This document shows, in pieces, positions 45,789 through 54,993 of a DNA stretch of 64,000 nt. The stretch covers positions 104,242 to 168,241 of the forward strand of contig JARJHS010000012.1 of NCBI GenBank assembly GCA_029269725.1, in the 5' to 3' direction. The stretch's first letter is position 1. Every line of letters begins with the position of its first letter. Both the position numbers and the translations under genes were made by a program. This DNA is from Pollutibacter soli. Lineage in GTDB: Bacteria; Bacteroidota; Bacteroidia; Chitinophagales; Chitinophagaceae. The notes under the pieces were generated by a model. The model saw only the letters and a list, made by a program, of their open reading frames with translations. It was not told where the DNA came from and searched no databases.

Positions 45789-46499
45789 ATGGGCAAAAAA
45801 ATTACAATTGACAATTATCTGGAAAGTCATTATATCCATCGGAGTAATTGGTTAAGAGCAGCGGTATTGGGTGCCAATGACGGAATCATTTCTGTTTCCA
45901 GTCTCGCCATCGGGATAGCTGCTGCCAGCACCACTCGGGATCCGATATTATTAGCGACCGTTGCAGGCCTGGTGGCTGGCGCATTGTCGATGGCTGCAGG
46001 GGAGTATGTTTCCGTTAGTTCACAAACGGATATAGAGAAAGCAGATATCGAAAGAGAGAAAAATGAATTGGTAGAGATGCCGGAGATTGAGCTGAATATA
46101 TTAGCTGAATTGTATGAAAAGCGTGGTTTGAAGAAAGAAACTGCGGCACAGGTTGCAAAAGAGCTTACTGCTTTCGATGCGCTTGGTACGCATATACGAG
46201 ATGAGTTGGGCATAAATGAAATAAGCCAGGCGAAACCTATACAGGCCGCTTTGGCGTCAGGAGCTTCCTTTACCGCCGGAGGATTATTACCGCTGATGGT
46301 TACGATCTTTGCCCCCGTTAAAACAATGGAGTATTCTCTCTACGGATTTACAATAGTATTCCTCGTAATCCTCGGAGCTGTAGCGGCAAAGGCGGGTGGT
46401 TCAAGTGTTGTAAAAGCAATTGTCCGGATTGTAATCTGGGGTACCATTGCAATGGTTTTGTCTGCTTTGGTAGGCTACCTGTTTGGCGTGAAGGTGTGA
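45789..46499 (+). CDS. VIT family (CCC1/VIT1-like) iron/manganese transporter
   Basis: Start at MGKKITIDNYLESHYIHRSNWLRAAVLGANDGIISVSSLAIGI; the upstream frame is not conserved. 236 residues with five membrane helices. The AANDGIISV-type helix 1, the GALSMAAGEYVSVSSQTDIEKADIERE bend (conserved metal-binding Glu stretch) and the two C-terminal helices are the signature of the VIT family, which moves Fe2+/Mn2+ across the membrane. Confidence 0.93.
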   Translation: MGKKITIDNYLESHYIHRSNWLRAAVLGANDGIISVSSLAIGIAAASTTRDPILLATVAGLVAGALSMAAGEYVSVSSQTDIEKADIEREKNELVEMPEIELNILAELYEKRGLKKETAAQVAKELTAFDALGTHIRDELGINEISQAKPIQAALASGASFTAGGLLPLMVTIFAPVKTMEYSLYGFTIVFLVILGAVAAKAGGSSVVKAIVRIVIWGTIAMVLSALVGYLFGVKV

Positions 46500-46608
46500 T
46501 AAGTTTTTGCAATCATGCCAGATTCAAAATAGTGAGGATTGTTTCCTGATGTGTCGGATAATTTAAAATCTCATTTCAGATTTTTTTAGTTCAGTTAGTT
46601 AAGAAAGG

Positions 46609-46941
46609 ATGATCCGACTGATTTCCAAAATTCAATACAGCAACTATGAAACCGGCGAATTTTCTGAAGAAAAAGAAAGAACTTTTGATGAAGTTAAGGA
46701 TGTTATAGAAAAATTTCCCTGGGAAAAACAGCGCAAAGGCATCACCATTGACCTTACCAATCCCTCTGTAACGATACATGGTAAAAAAAATGATTATTTA
46801 AAGCTGTCTTTGTTTTACAATGGGCGATTCGTGTTATATTATCTTAACCAGGAAGGAGAATTGTCAGTAAATGGATTTGATGATTTCAGAGATGCTTATG
46901 TGCACATAAAACATGGGAGCAGCCAAGTTCGGCGAAAGTAA
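46609..46941 (+). CDS. Hypothetical protein, probably truncated by a frameshift
   Basis: 110 residues, start MIRLISKIQYSNYETGEFSEE. A compact alpha/beta protein (FDEVKDVIEKFPWEKQRKGI, LKLSLFYNGRFVLYYLNQEGELSVNGFDDFRDAYVHI). The sequence stays protein-like beyond the stop in another frame (see the pseudogene entry). Family not recognised, no signal peptide. An ordinary single gene or a broken one are both possible. Confidence 0.55.
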   Translation: MIRLISKIQYSNYETGEFSEEKERTFDEVKDVIEKFPWEKQRKGITIDLTNPSVTIHGKKNDYLKLSLFYNGRFVLYYLNQEGELSVNGFDDFRDAYVHIKHGSSQVRRK

Positions 46942-47111
46942 AGTTTACCATCACGCATTGGGAAAATCCCGCCTCAGATACCGCAATTGGAAATAAAGTC
47001 CGGAGAATAATGGAGGCCATCGACCTGAGCCAATATCCGGGAGTGCCATTGCACGGTGTAAATTTTACCGGAGATAGTTATCAAACTTATATTCGCTCAG
47101 TTTATAAATAG
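46884..47111 (+). pseudogene. Out-of-frame continuation of the preceding hypothetical gene
   Basis: In the frame one base back, 46929 onward reads KVKFTITHWENPASDTAIG, then NKVRRIMEAIDLSQYPGV, PLHGVNFTGDSYQTYIRSVYK and a TAG at 47109. It is free of stops and looks natural, while it lacks an ATG near its beginning. A single 1-bp shift between 46884 and 46941 would give one protein of about 165 residues. Confidence 0.5.
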
Positions 47112-47124
47112 AATCGGTGGTAAA

Positions 47125-47994
47125 ATGGAGTATTCCGCAGCACAATGGTTCAGGAAAGGAAGCTTTTTTAATTATGGTAAGCACCGGATTTTTTACTGTA
47201 CAGAAGGAGCGGGTACTCCAATTGTGTTGCTGCACGGTTTCCCGACATCATCTTTCGACTGGAGTAAAATCTGGAACACGCTAACACAAAGGTATCAGCT
47301 GGTTGCACTTGATTTTATGGGTTATGGATTTTCTGATAAACCCGTCAACTATAACTACACGATAAAAGACAATGCGGCAATCGTGCAGACATTACTTAAA
47401 AATCTGAAAATCGATCAGTATCATTTGCTGACACACGATGTGGGCGATTCAGTAGCCCAGGAGTTATTCGCACTTCAACAGGAAACACATCAGCATAGGA
47501 TTGTAAGTTGTTGCCTGTTAAACGGTGGTTTATTTCCGGAAACTCACCGCCCGACAACAACACAGAAATTGCTCCTGGGCCCGCTGGGTTTTCTGTTTTC
47601 AAAAATGGGCTCATATAAAAAATTCCGTTCTTCTTTTTCCGTTTTGTTTCCTGAAACCTCAAGACCATCTGAGTCAGAAATGAAGGCTTTGTATGATCTG
47701 ATTCTTTACAATGGTGGTAATAAGATCACTCATCTTCTCATAAAATATATTACAGAAAGAAAGAACAACAGGGAACGGTGGGTGTCGGCTTTACAAAATG
47801 CTTCCTGCCCTTTGTTGCTGATCGATGGAATTTCAGATCCGGTTTCCGGAAAGCATATGGTTTCCCGTTACAGAGAACTGGTGCCGCAATCATCGGTTGT
47901 CGAAATTGAAAATTGTGGCCATTATCCACAAATTGAATTTCCGGGTGAAGTACTCAAACATTATTCTGATTTCATGAGCAGGCATGCGTTCTGA
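47125..47994 (+). CDS. MEST-like alpha/beta hydrolase with Asp nucleophile
   Basis: 289 residues. HGFPTSSFDW marks the oxyanion region; the nucleophile elbow is LLTHDVGDSVAQEL with Asp105 instead of Ser, as in haloalkane dehalogenases and epoxide hydrolases. The following CLLNGGLFPETHRP, SRPSESEMKALYDL and WVSALQNASCPLL are the hallmarks of the MEST/PEG1 branch (animal imprinted hydrolase). Late Asp (GISDPVSG) and His (NCGHYPQIEFP) complete the triad. No signal peptide, so probably cytosolic. Substrate unknown. Confidence 0.85.
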   Translation: MEYSAAQWFRKGSFFNYGKHRIFYCTEGAGTPIVLLHGFPTSSFDWSKIWNTLTQRYQLVALDFMGYGFSDKPVNYNYTIKDNAAIVQTLLKNLKIDQYHLLTHDVGDSVAQELFALQQETHQHRIVSCCLLNGGLFPETHRPTTTQKLLLGPLGFLFSKMGSYKKFRSSFSVLFPETSRPSESEMKALYDLILYNGGNKITHLLIKYITERKNNRERWVSALQNASCPLLLIDGISDPVSGKHMVSRYRELVPQSSVVEIENCGHYPQIEFPGEVLKHYSDFMSRHAF

Positions 47995-48148
47995 AGAATT
48001 TCTTCAATGGAATCAGGTGTTTCCCTGTACAAAAATTTCAAATGTTTACTGTTCAGTAATTTCGATCTGATTTCAAACTGATAAATGCCGGAAACGAACT
48101 GCTTTGGAAATAAGATGTAATATAATATCCCTGTATTTTATCAAGTCA

Positions 48149-48532
48149 ATGATAGTCGCGATAATCTTCATGTTCGGATGCAACACCAAACCGGAGCAAC
48201 CGAAAATCCCGAAGAAAAAAGTTGATTATATAAGGCCCATACCAGGTAAGAGTGATACAATCCCGGTTACAATGGCCCAGAGGGGCGAAGTGCTGATTGC
48301 GTATTCAGATTGTTATACCTGTCATAAGAATGATCAGAAATCGATTGGTCCGGCATTTCAGGATATTGCAAAACGATATCCGGTAAATAAAGCTTATGTT
48401 GATATGCTTGCGCAGAAAGTAATCTCCGGCGGAAGCGGAATCTGGGGCTCACCTATCATGGTAGCGCATCCAAATCTTTCCATGGAAGATGCGAGAATGA
48501 TGGTGTTGTATGTCCTGTCGATGAAGGAGTGA
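48149..48532 (+). CDS. Lipoprotein c-type cytochrome
   Basis: Start set at the ATG 48149, giving MIVAIIFMFGCNTKPEQ, a short lipoprotein signal; the longer frame starts at a TTG at 48104. 127 residues with one CxxCH haem site (SDCYTCHKNDQKSIGPAFQDIAKRYP) and a later Met ligand candidate (GSPIMVAHPNLSMEDARMMVLYVLSM). This is the single-haem cytochrome c/c551-like class. No oxidase gene is adjacent. Confidence 0.87.
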   Translation: MIVAIIFMFGCNTKPEQPKIPKKKVDYIRPIPGKSDTIPVTMAQRGEVLIAYSDCYTCHKNDQKSIGPAFQDIAKRYPVNKAYVDMLAQKVISGGSGIWGSPIMVAHPNLSMEDARMMVLYVLSMKE

Positions 48533-48795
48533 AAGGACGGGTGCCACTGCGCATCGGCTGCTGATTTTCGCGGCGGGTCCGCTGCGGAAGATCCATGCGA
48601 AAGTAGAATGCGTGCTTGCAGCCAGACTCGCCTCAGAGCGTTGCGGGTGTAAAGAGCTATCGCTGTAACAAAAATTATCTGCATCCCGGCAACCCGGGAA
48701 TGAAAATTTCATCAGGTGTCAGTTTTTTTATTCGATTCATTTTTTGCTATGCTGTTTGTTTTTTTCTCTATGTTCGTGCTTGTTACGCTAACACT

Positions 48796-49386
48796 ATGTA
48801 TGCGATCCTTATCATCGGTTGTTCTTTGTTTCTGAGCCCGGTTTGCTCTGAGCAAATGACCAAAGAGCAGGCATTTATAGCAACAGTTAAACAGGTCGTC
48901 GATGCATTTTCCCGCCAGGATAGTTCGGCACTGGTAAAATTTATCGACCCAAAAACCGGCGTTTTTCTGCTACATAGAATTGGTGTCACGGACACCTACA
49001 GCCACTACTCTACCATTGGTTTTTCTGATTCTAATTATCCGAACGTATTGTTCCGGTATTCAAAATCTGTACAGTTTTCAACAATAAAATATGCGAAACT
49101 TCCGTCCTGGAGTTGCGAAGGTGAAAGCTGGAGCAAAACAGGATTATTTGTTGATACAACAAAGACCGATCATATTGTTTCGAAGATTTGTGGTCAGCAG
49201 AATAAAAGCGTATCGGAAACCCATTCCGGAAAAACTATTAATTATTTCTACGATCTGGAGAACAAAAGCAGAAGAATTGTCCTGGTGGACAGCGGTAAAA
49301 GAGAGCTGGTATTCTATCTGAGTTATCTCAGTGGAGAATGGTTTCTGACGATCGTCGATATTTCGAGTTCAGATTGTAGTGTTTAA
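48796..49386 (+). CDS. Secreted hypothetical protein
   Basis: Start set at the ATG 48796, giving MYAILIIGCSLFLSPVCSEQMT, a signal peptide (possible lipobox Gly-Cys at 9); upstream frame is GC-rich and not convincing. About 175 mature residues with an initial helix (KEQAFIATVKQVVDAFSRQDSSALVKFI), then beta strands and two Cys. Weak resemblance to NTF2-like or DUF-type periplasmic proteins, not enough to name. Confidence 0.65.
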   Translation: MYAILIIGCSLFLSPVCSEQMTKEQAFIATVKQVVDAFSRQDSSALVKFIDPKTGVFLLHRIGVTDTYSHYSTIGFSDSNYPNVLFRYSKSVQFSTIKYAKLPSWSCEGESWSKTGLFVDTTKTDHIVSKICGQQNKSVSETHSGKTINYFYDLENKSRRIVLVDSGKRELVFYLSYLSGEWFLTIVDISSSDCSV

Positions 49387-49611
49387 TGCTTAAGTCATTT
49401 CCAATCTTACTAAAAAAGGCAGTTGTTATCTTCATTAACCTTCCTTGCAGCGAAAATCGATATTATCTTTTGAAGGTTACCATTGAAAAGGTAAACCAGC
49501 ATACATCACACTTTCGCTTTCAGAATTAAATTTGTATTTTGATTGACAGTCGATACTCAATAAGTGAAGGATTAGCGAACTAGCCATTATTTAACAACTA
49601 TCCCAAAATTA

Positions 49612-50439
49612 TTGCAGGTAAAAATATATACACCGCATCCGGCTTTACAGGAATTTGTAATATGCATTTCCTCAGTGCATGCTATGTTGCCATTCGGAAC
49701 CGAAAATGTGATCACGCCGTATCCGCCCACACCATTTCAGTCGCTGATATTTTACTGCAACCATCCGATCGCGATGAGCAGGACTGATACTCCGGATTTT
49801 TTATTACAACCTTCAACAGTTGTTATTGGTCCGCAGTATTCCCGGGTGAATATAAGAGTTCATCGTCAGCTGACAGCAATAAGAGTTGATTTTGTTCCGG
49901 GTGGTTTATACAGGATGCTGGGCACTCCCATGCATGAATTGTTTGATGGTGGTTTTGACGCTCTGGATTTTTTTGGAGCAGAAATGAAAAGTATTAATGA
50001 TCAGCTTCGCAACACGTCGAGCATGGAAGAGGGTAAAAATATTGTCGAAAGATTTCTTTTGTCGAAAGTAAAATCACTGAAACAGGTTTTGCCTTTTGAT
50101 TCAGCAATGCAGGTGATGTTGAACGGTTCTGGCAGCATTTCCATTGAGAAAATAGCTTCGCATTCCTGTCTCAGTCTAAAGCAATTTGAAAGAAAGTGCA
50201 AAGAAAGAATAGGTATGAATCCAAAAATGTACGCCCGCATATTAAAATTTTCGAGGGCGTACAGGTTGCATGAATTTTCTCCCCGACTCAGCTGGACAGA
50301 AATAGCTCACGAAGCCGGATATTTCGATCAAATGCACATGATCAGGGATTTTAAGGTATTCGCAGGTGTGAATCCCTCTGTAATAGAACATCAACTTCAA
50401 CTTACTCCATTAAGAATGCAGAAGGATCTGCGTCATTAA
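49612..50439 (+). CDS. AraC-family transcriptional regulator with N-terminal sensing domain
   Basis: 275 residues from a TTG start (MQVKIYTPHPALQEFVICISSVHAMLP), the usual N-terminus of this AraC class; no ATG lies in range upstream in frame. N-terminal domain (about 1-150) with HRQLTAIRVDFVPGGLYRMLGTPMHELFDGGFDALDFFGAEM, then two HTH units (IEKIASHSCLSLKQFERKCKERIGMNPKMYARILKF, WTEIAHEAGYFDQMHMIRDFKVFAGVNPS). The effector is unknown. The next gene begins 60 bp later and may be its target. Confidence 0.9.
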   Translation: MQVKIYTPHPALQEFVICISSVHAMLPFGTENVITPYPPTPFQSLIFYCNHPIAMSRTDTPDFLLQPSTVVIGPQYSRVNIRVHRQLTAIRVDFVPGGLYRMLGTPMHELFDGGFDALDFFGAEMKSINDQLRNTSSMEEGKNIVERFLLSKVKSLKQVLPFDSAMQVMLNGSGSISIEKIASHSCLSLKQFERKCKERIGMNPKMYARILKFSRAYRLHEFSPRLSWTEIAHEAGYFDQMHMIRDFKVFAGVNPSVIEHQLQLTPLRMQKDLRH

Positions 50440-50499
50440 GATGTCGATTTTTTACTATGCGGACAGCATTTGCTCCATCTATTTTTACTGAAAAAAATT

Positions 50500-51450
50500 A
50501 TGGCAGGCAAAATTCTCCGATGTCAATCCTGCATCTTCATCAGGTTGAAAATATTTCTTTCAGTTCTTGGACTTTTTGCCATCCGTTTTTCTTTTTCACA
50601 GGATACTTCCAATGTGGCAATACGTCATTTTCCGCTGGAGGAACTGAAAGGATTCTCCCAGACTTTTTACTACAGTTCCGGACAGGAGGACAGGACGAGG
50701 GGTATCGCGAAGTTTATGGAAAATGCCGGCCAATATTTTCTTCAGCAGGTAGCATTCAACCCCCGCGTAACACTATACATTCTTGCTCCTCAGGACTGGA
50801 AGACATTCGCCGCAGCACCGTTAAAGAATGTTTATGGGTTTCCGCATAATATTGACAGAACCCGCCTGGCTATTGCCGCGGAGGACAATGATTTCTGGAA
50901 AAGTTTTCTGCCACCGATTGATAGTATCCCGCCAGCGATTGCAGTGCAGGTAAAGAAAGCTTATGGAAAAGATGACGGTTCATACAGTATGATGCCCTTT
51001 TTTGATTTACTGGCGCTTCACGAGATGGGGCATTCGTACACCTTGCAGGCAGGACTAAAAATGCACCGCTATTGGATGGGTGAATTGTTTGTAAACATCA
51101 TGTTGCATACTTATATTGCCGAGAAGCAACCGGGATTATTGCCTGCTCTGGAAGTTTTTCCTGCGATGGTGGTAGGGGCAGGTACTGCAGATTACAGGTT
51201 TAACAGTCTACAGGATTTTGAACGTTTGTATTCTACATTGGGAATGGGAGCCAAAAACTATGGATGGTACCAATGTAAATTTCATTCGGCAGCAAAGGAG
51301 ATTTATAATGCCGGTGGCAAAGACGTGATGGTAAAACTGTGGAATGCATTAAAAATTCACCAGGAAGAAATGACAGACCAGGAATTTGCTGAAATGCTGA
51401 ATCGGGAAGTGCATCCTTCTGTCGCGAATGTGTATTGGAAATGGAATTAA
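50500..51450 (+). CDS. Secreted zinc-metallopeptidase-like protein (HExxH)
   Basis: 316 residues from the ATG at 50500 (the TTG at 50470 adds ten residues). An N-terminal hydrophobic segment (FLSVLGLFAIRFSFSQ) serves as signal peptide. The active-site helix ALHEMGHSYTLQAGL has HEMGH, followed by KMHRYWMGELFVNIM with a Glu 17 residues after the motif, the gluzincin pattern. The rest is not a family I can name; a peptidase acting on an envelope or extracellular substrate is plausible. Ends overlapping the next gene by 23 bp. Confidence 0.72.
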   Translation: MAGKILRCQSCIFIRLKIFLSVLGLFAIRFSFSQDTSNVAIRHFPLEELKGFSQTFYYSSGQEDRTRGIAKFMENAGQYFLQQVAFNPRVTLYILAPQDWKTFAAAPLKNVYGFPHNIDRTRLAIAAEDNDFWKSFLPPIDSIPPAIAVQVKKAYGKDDGSYSMMPFFDLLALHEMGHSYTLQAGLKMHRYWMGELFVNIMLHTYIAEKQPGLLPALEVFPAMVVGAGTADYRFNSLQDFERLYSTLGMGAKNYGWYQCKFHSAAKEIYNAGGKDVMVKLWNALKIHQEEMTDQEFAEMLNREVHPSVANVYWKWN

Positions 51451-51862
51451 ACTCATTGATATTTTGCTGTTGGCACTGGAAGAGACATTGATTATCGGAA
51501 CTGAATCTTTTTTTAAAAGCGGTTCACCTGTACACCATTTTGCAGTTGTTTTCGAAGACAATACCGAAACCGGATATTTCTATGCCGTGGATCTGATAAA
51601 TGGCTTGCATATTCTCGATGCACTCCATATCTACAATGTTGAGGATGTTGTCGACGGACAGAAACCAGGCAAAGTACAGATATGGTGGAATGATGCAGGT
51701 AATATTGCTTCTCTTTTAATTAATAGTTATTTCCATGCCATTATTGATTTTTCCAGACATGCCGGATACTGCAGGAATGCATTTCCACCTGCAAATGACA
51801 AATGGTCGTGGGACACTAACCGGATACTCACGGACGAGCTGATTAAAGAGATTTTTGAATAA
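51428..51862 (+). CDS. DUF2251-like protein
   Basis: 144 residues starting at an ATG inside the end of the preceding gene (a TTG near residue 16, LALEETLIIGTESFFK, is an alternative). The pattern GTESFFKSGSPVHHFAVVFEDNTETGYFYAVDL, ILDALHIYNVEDVVD, and LLINSYFHAIIDFSRHAGYCRNAFPP agrees with the DUF2251 domain. Small cytosolic protein of unknown function. Confidence 0.75.
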   Translation: MCIGNGIKLIDILLLALEETLIIGTESFFKSGSPVHHFAVVFEDNTETGYFYAVDLINGLHILDALHIYNVEDVVDGQKPGKVQIWWNDAGNIASLLINSYFHAIIDFSRHAGYCRNAFPPANDKWSWDTNRILTDELIKEIFE

Positions 51863-51995
51863 AAGCTTCATCATGCAAAACTAAAATCAATTGAAAATGG
51901 TGTAACTGTTTACACTGGTCTTTCGTACTTTGCCCGGTAGAAATTAAAATCGCCTCTTACTATCGACAAATCGGTTGACTTTTACCAGACGGCTT

Positions 51996-52781
51996 ATGAA
52001 GAATATCACCATCACTTTCTCGTTTGTTTTTTTCATTTTAATTCTTAATGCACAGGAAATAAAATTTCGCGAGAATATCGACAAGGATTCTTTACTGGAA
52101 GTATCAATTAAAAGATTTCCTGAACATAGGCGTAAAGAGATTATTAAGGAGTATAAGGTCGCCGGTAAGGAGGAGAAGGAGTGGATGCTGTTTATGCTGT
52201 CTTTGCCTTCCAGCAGCAAAAAAGAGCTGATAGATAACTATGAAAATAAGAAACCTGAGATTTTAAAGTTGAAAGCTGAATATCGGAAATATGTGCCTGC
52301 AGATCATATCGTTTATATCGAATTTGAACCGGAGAGTAAGATTCTTACCATACCGGAACAGATCACTATCAAGGTTTATAGGAAACGAAACAACGAAGGC
52401 AAAAAAGATTATGGCAGTGATAATGTTGTTCGACGACCCGATGACTTGATAGTTGTTTCACAAAACTGGAATTTGCTTCCTGGTTCACCCGAGCTGGATA
52501 AAATATTACAATCGCTTCATTGGACCACTCAAACCCTCGCGGAAATTAAAAAGCTGCTGACGGCTGCAAACTGCATATCCATTGAAAACCAGGATGTCAC
52601 TTCAGTTGGATTTGCAAGAAGTGGGATGGGAAAGTATTCTTATAAGATATTTGATGAAAACCTGACTCGTGAACAGACGGAAGCGTATTCAGACGGTTGT
52701 GCACATATTTACTACAGGGATAATATCGTGCTCGAATATGGAGGAGGAGCAATCGGCCCCCAGTGCTTTGAAAAGGAGTAG
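51996..52781 (+). CDS. Secreted hypothetical protein
   Basis: Start set at MKNITITFSFVFFILILNAQ (signal peptide). About 241 mature residues, charged and largely helical up to 100, then alternating beta segments (HIVYIEFEPESKILTIPEQITIKVYRK, IEFAR-like GMGKYSYKIFDENL) ending GGGAIGPQCFEKE. Two Cys near the C-terminus. I do not recognise the family. Confidence 0.65.
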   Translation: MKNITITFSFVFFILILNAQEIKFRENIDKDSLLEVSIKRFPEHRRKEIIKEYKVAGKEEKEWMLFMLSLPSSSKKELIDNYENKKPEILKLKAEYRKYVPADHIVYIEFEPESKILTIPEQITIKVYRKRNNEGKKDYGSDNVVRRPDDLIVVSQNWNLLPGSPELDKILQSLHWTTQTLAEIKKLLTAANCISIENQDVTSVGFARSGMGKYSYKIFDENLTREQTEAYSDGCAHIYYRDNIVLEYGGGAIGPQCFEKE

Positions 52782-52799
52782 AAATATGAAATATAAAAA

Positions 52800-53357
52800 A
52801 TGATTTTTATTCAGGACTGTAACATAACTTATCAATACAGCATTACCATGACCGAATACGTTGCAAAATCTGACGGCTCTCTTATTTTTCAGCTCGTAAA
52901 GGATAGTCAAAACATAGGATCGCTCACCTACAAAAGCTGGTTTAAGTTTAATGCCGCAATCGACTTTGCTGACGGCAGGAGCTACCAGGTGGAGCCTAAA
53001 GGTTTCTGGGGGACTATTGTTGAGGTTAAGGACGGAAACAGGGCATTGCTGAAATTCTCCATGAACTGGAGCGGCGACATCGTTGTACAGAGCTATTTTA
53101 ATAATGTGGAGCAGGGGTACGTTTTCAGGCATCGGGGTATATTAAAAGAGTCGTTTATTCTGATAGACAAGGATGGGGTAGAGCTTTTGGTTTTGAAACC
53201 GTTGCTGAAATGGAATAAAATGAACTTCGAGTACAGGATCACATCATCCGATGTTTTTGAGACTGTCGTGGAAAACAAATTACTTTTAATGCTTTCGATC
53301 CACTGGACGAATTACTATATGTCGATGACGATGGCGGCAATAACGCCGGGATCATGA
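52800..53357 (+). CDS. Tubby-like beta-barrel hypothetical protein
   Basis: 185 residues; an alternative start at 52848 (MTEYVAKSDGSLIFQ) may be the true one because the domain begins there. Strand pattern and conserved words (GSLTYKSWFKFNA, KGFWGTIVEV, LLKFSMNWSGDIVVQSYF, GYVFRHRGILKESFILIDKDGVELL) match the LURP-one/tubby C-terminal-like family of Bacteroidota. Intracellular or membrane-attached; function not known. The assignment to the superfamily is inferred. Confidence 0.6.
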   Translation: MIFIQDCNITYQYSITMTEYVAKSDGSLIFQLVKDSQNIGSLTYKSWFKFNAAIDFADGRSYQVEPKGFWGTIVEVKDGNRALLKFSMNWSGDIVVQSYFNNVEQGYVFRHRGILKESFILIDKDGVELLVLKPLLKWNKMNFEYRITSSDVFETVVENKLLLMLSIHWTNYYMSMTMAAITPGS

Positions 53358-53482
53358 CACGCAAATTTACCAGGGAGTGTTAGTAAGTACAATTGGAATA
53401 TTAGTACACGATAGCCGGTTGGTTGTTTGAGACCAGGTCCGGTGATTTCTTTTTAATATAGATTGACTAACACTTTTGATCT

Positions 53483-54910
53483 ATGTCCAGGTCCTTGCTT
53501 TTTTGTTTTTTATTTTTGATATTCTACCAAGAATCTTTTTCCCAGGTCACATTCCCGCTTCGTGTCAGCGATGATAAAAGATATCTCGTCGATAAGAACA
53601 ACAAGCCTTTCCCGATACTCGGCCGGACTGCCTGGTTTATCATTTCACAGCCGGAAGAAGGGTATAAAAAATTTATCGACAACACTATTTTACATGGCCA
53701 TAATGCGATTGAATTCGCGGTAATCACACATTGGCCAACAGGAAATCATGCGCCGTTCAACGGCGAAGGAGAGAAGCCGTTTCTCAAAACTCTTGACGGA
53801 TCTGATTGGACCGGGAAACTCAAATACAATAACATTGATAAAGAATCTCCTGATTTAACAACGCCGAATGAAAAGTACTGGCGCTATGCGGATAAATTTC
53901 TTGCTTATTGCCAGGAGAGAGGATTGCTTGTTTTTATGTTCTCCGCTTATGTCGGATATGAAGGGCAGGAACAGGGTTGGATGAAAGAACTTGTCGCGAA
54001 TGGAAAAGAAAAATCCATGTCCTACGGAGCATGGATCGCTAATCGCTATAAGAATCAGAAGAACATTGTCTGGATGCTGCTGGGTGATATGGGGAGATTC
54101 AATGAAGAACAACGGCTCGTTGAACAGGCGCTGATTGATGGACTCAAGAGTGTCAAGGATCAGCAGTCCGTGCTGTATACGGCCGAATCACATAGTGGCG
54201 AGAACGCTGCAGACAATCCGCATTTCGGTGATGAGATGACGTTGAATGGCGTCTATACCTGGGAGTTAGCTATTCCGGTTCCTTTTCTGGCCCGCAATGC
54301 CTTCGCTCACGAACCTGTGATGCCAGCTTTTTTGCTGGAAGAACCCTATGACGAAGAAGGACCGGATGGTAATAAATTCAACCCGAATGCAACGCAGCCT
54401 GTTCGTCGGTTTCAGTGGTGGGGATGGTTGAGCACGATTGGCGGATATATTGCCGGCAATGGATATGTCTGGCCTTTTATTGATCCGACCTGGCAGCAAC
54501 ACCTTGAAACGGATGGTGCAAAGGATATGATAATATTGAATAAGTTTATACAATCGGTGGATTGGTGGAAACTGGTGCCATCGGGTTTAAATGGAATGAA
54601 GAATATTATTGATAATCCAAATAACAAAGACACGAGTGTGTCTTATATTTCCGCTGCTGCGGCGAAAGAAGGATCATTGCTTGTCGCTTATATACCACCT
54701 GCATTTAAAGGTGAAGTGAAAGTTGATCTGACAGTATTGATCAAACCCGGTTATGCGTACTGGTTTGATCCTACAGATGGTCGATATATAACCATTGAGA
54801 AATCGGCAGTTTCAAATAAAGGGGCAAAGTCTTTTATCCCGCCCGGGAAAAATAGTAAGGGGGAGAGTGATTGGGTATTGGTGGTAAGTACACATAGAAT
54901 CAGGAAATAG
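53483..54910 (+). CDS. DUF4038/GH140-like glycoside hydrolase
   Basis: 475 residues with signal peptide (FLFLIFYQESFSQ). The DUF4038 barrel (about 25-370): FPLRVSDDKRYLVDKNNKPFPILGRTAWF, the IVWMLLGDMGRFNEEQ strand with the conserved Asp of the catalytic site, TAESHSGENAADNPHFGDEM, and FLLEEPYDEEGPDG with the Glu nucleophile candidate. A Put_Collagen_bd-like beta sandwich ends the protein (LIKPGYAYWFDPTDGRYITIE). The family includes apiosidases acting on plant cell-wall pectin. No transporter genes adjoin. Confidence 0.85.
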   Translation: MSRSLLFCFLFLIFYQESFSQVTFPLRVSDDKRYLVDKNNKPFPILGRTAWFIISQPEEGYKKFIDNTILHGHNAIEFAVITHWPTGNHAPFNGEGEKPFLKTLDGSDWTGKLKYNNIDKESPDLTTPNEKYWRYADKFLAYCQERGLLVFMFSAYVGYEGQEQGWMKELVANGKEKSMSYGAWIANRYKNQKNIVWMLLGDMGRFNEEQRLVEQALIDGLKSVKDQQSVLYTAESHSGENAADNPHFGDEMTLNGVYTWELAIPVPFLARNAFAHEPVMPAFLLEEPYDEEGPDGNKFNPNATQPVRRFQWWGWLSTIGGYIAGNGYVWPFIDPTWQQHLETDGAKDMIILNKFIQSVDWWKLVPSGLNGMKNIIDNPNNKDTSVSYISAAAAKEGSLLVAYIPPAFKGEVKVDLTVLIKPGYAYWFDPTDGRYITIEKSAVSNKGAKSFIPPGKNSKGESDWVLVVSTHRIRK

Positions 54911-54931
54911 AGTCGGTTTGAAATATTAATA

Positions 54932-54962
54932 TTTGAATTAAATATCACTAACAATATTTTTA
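54932..54962 (+). promoter_or_regulatory. Candidate promoter of the VanZ gene
   Basis: TTTG at 54932-54935, 19-nt spacer, TATTTTTA at 54955-54962, one mismatch from TAnnTTTG. It lies about 30 bp before the ATG at 54994. Confidence 0.45.
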
Positions 54963-54993
54963 TATTTAAATATCAACGCAGACTTATAAAGCC

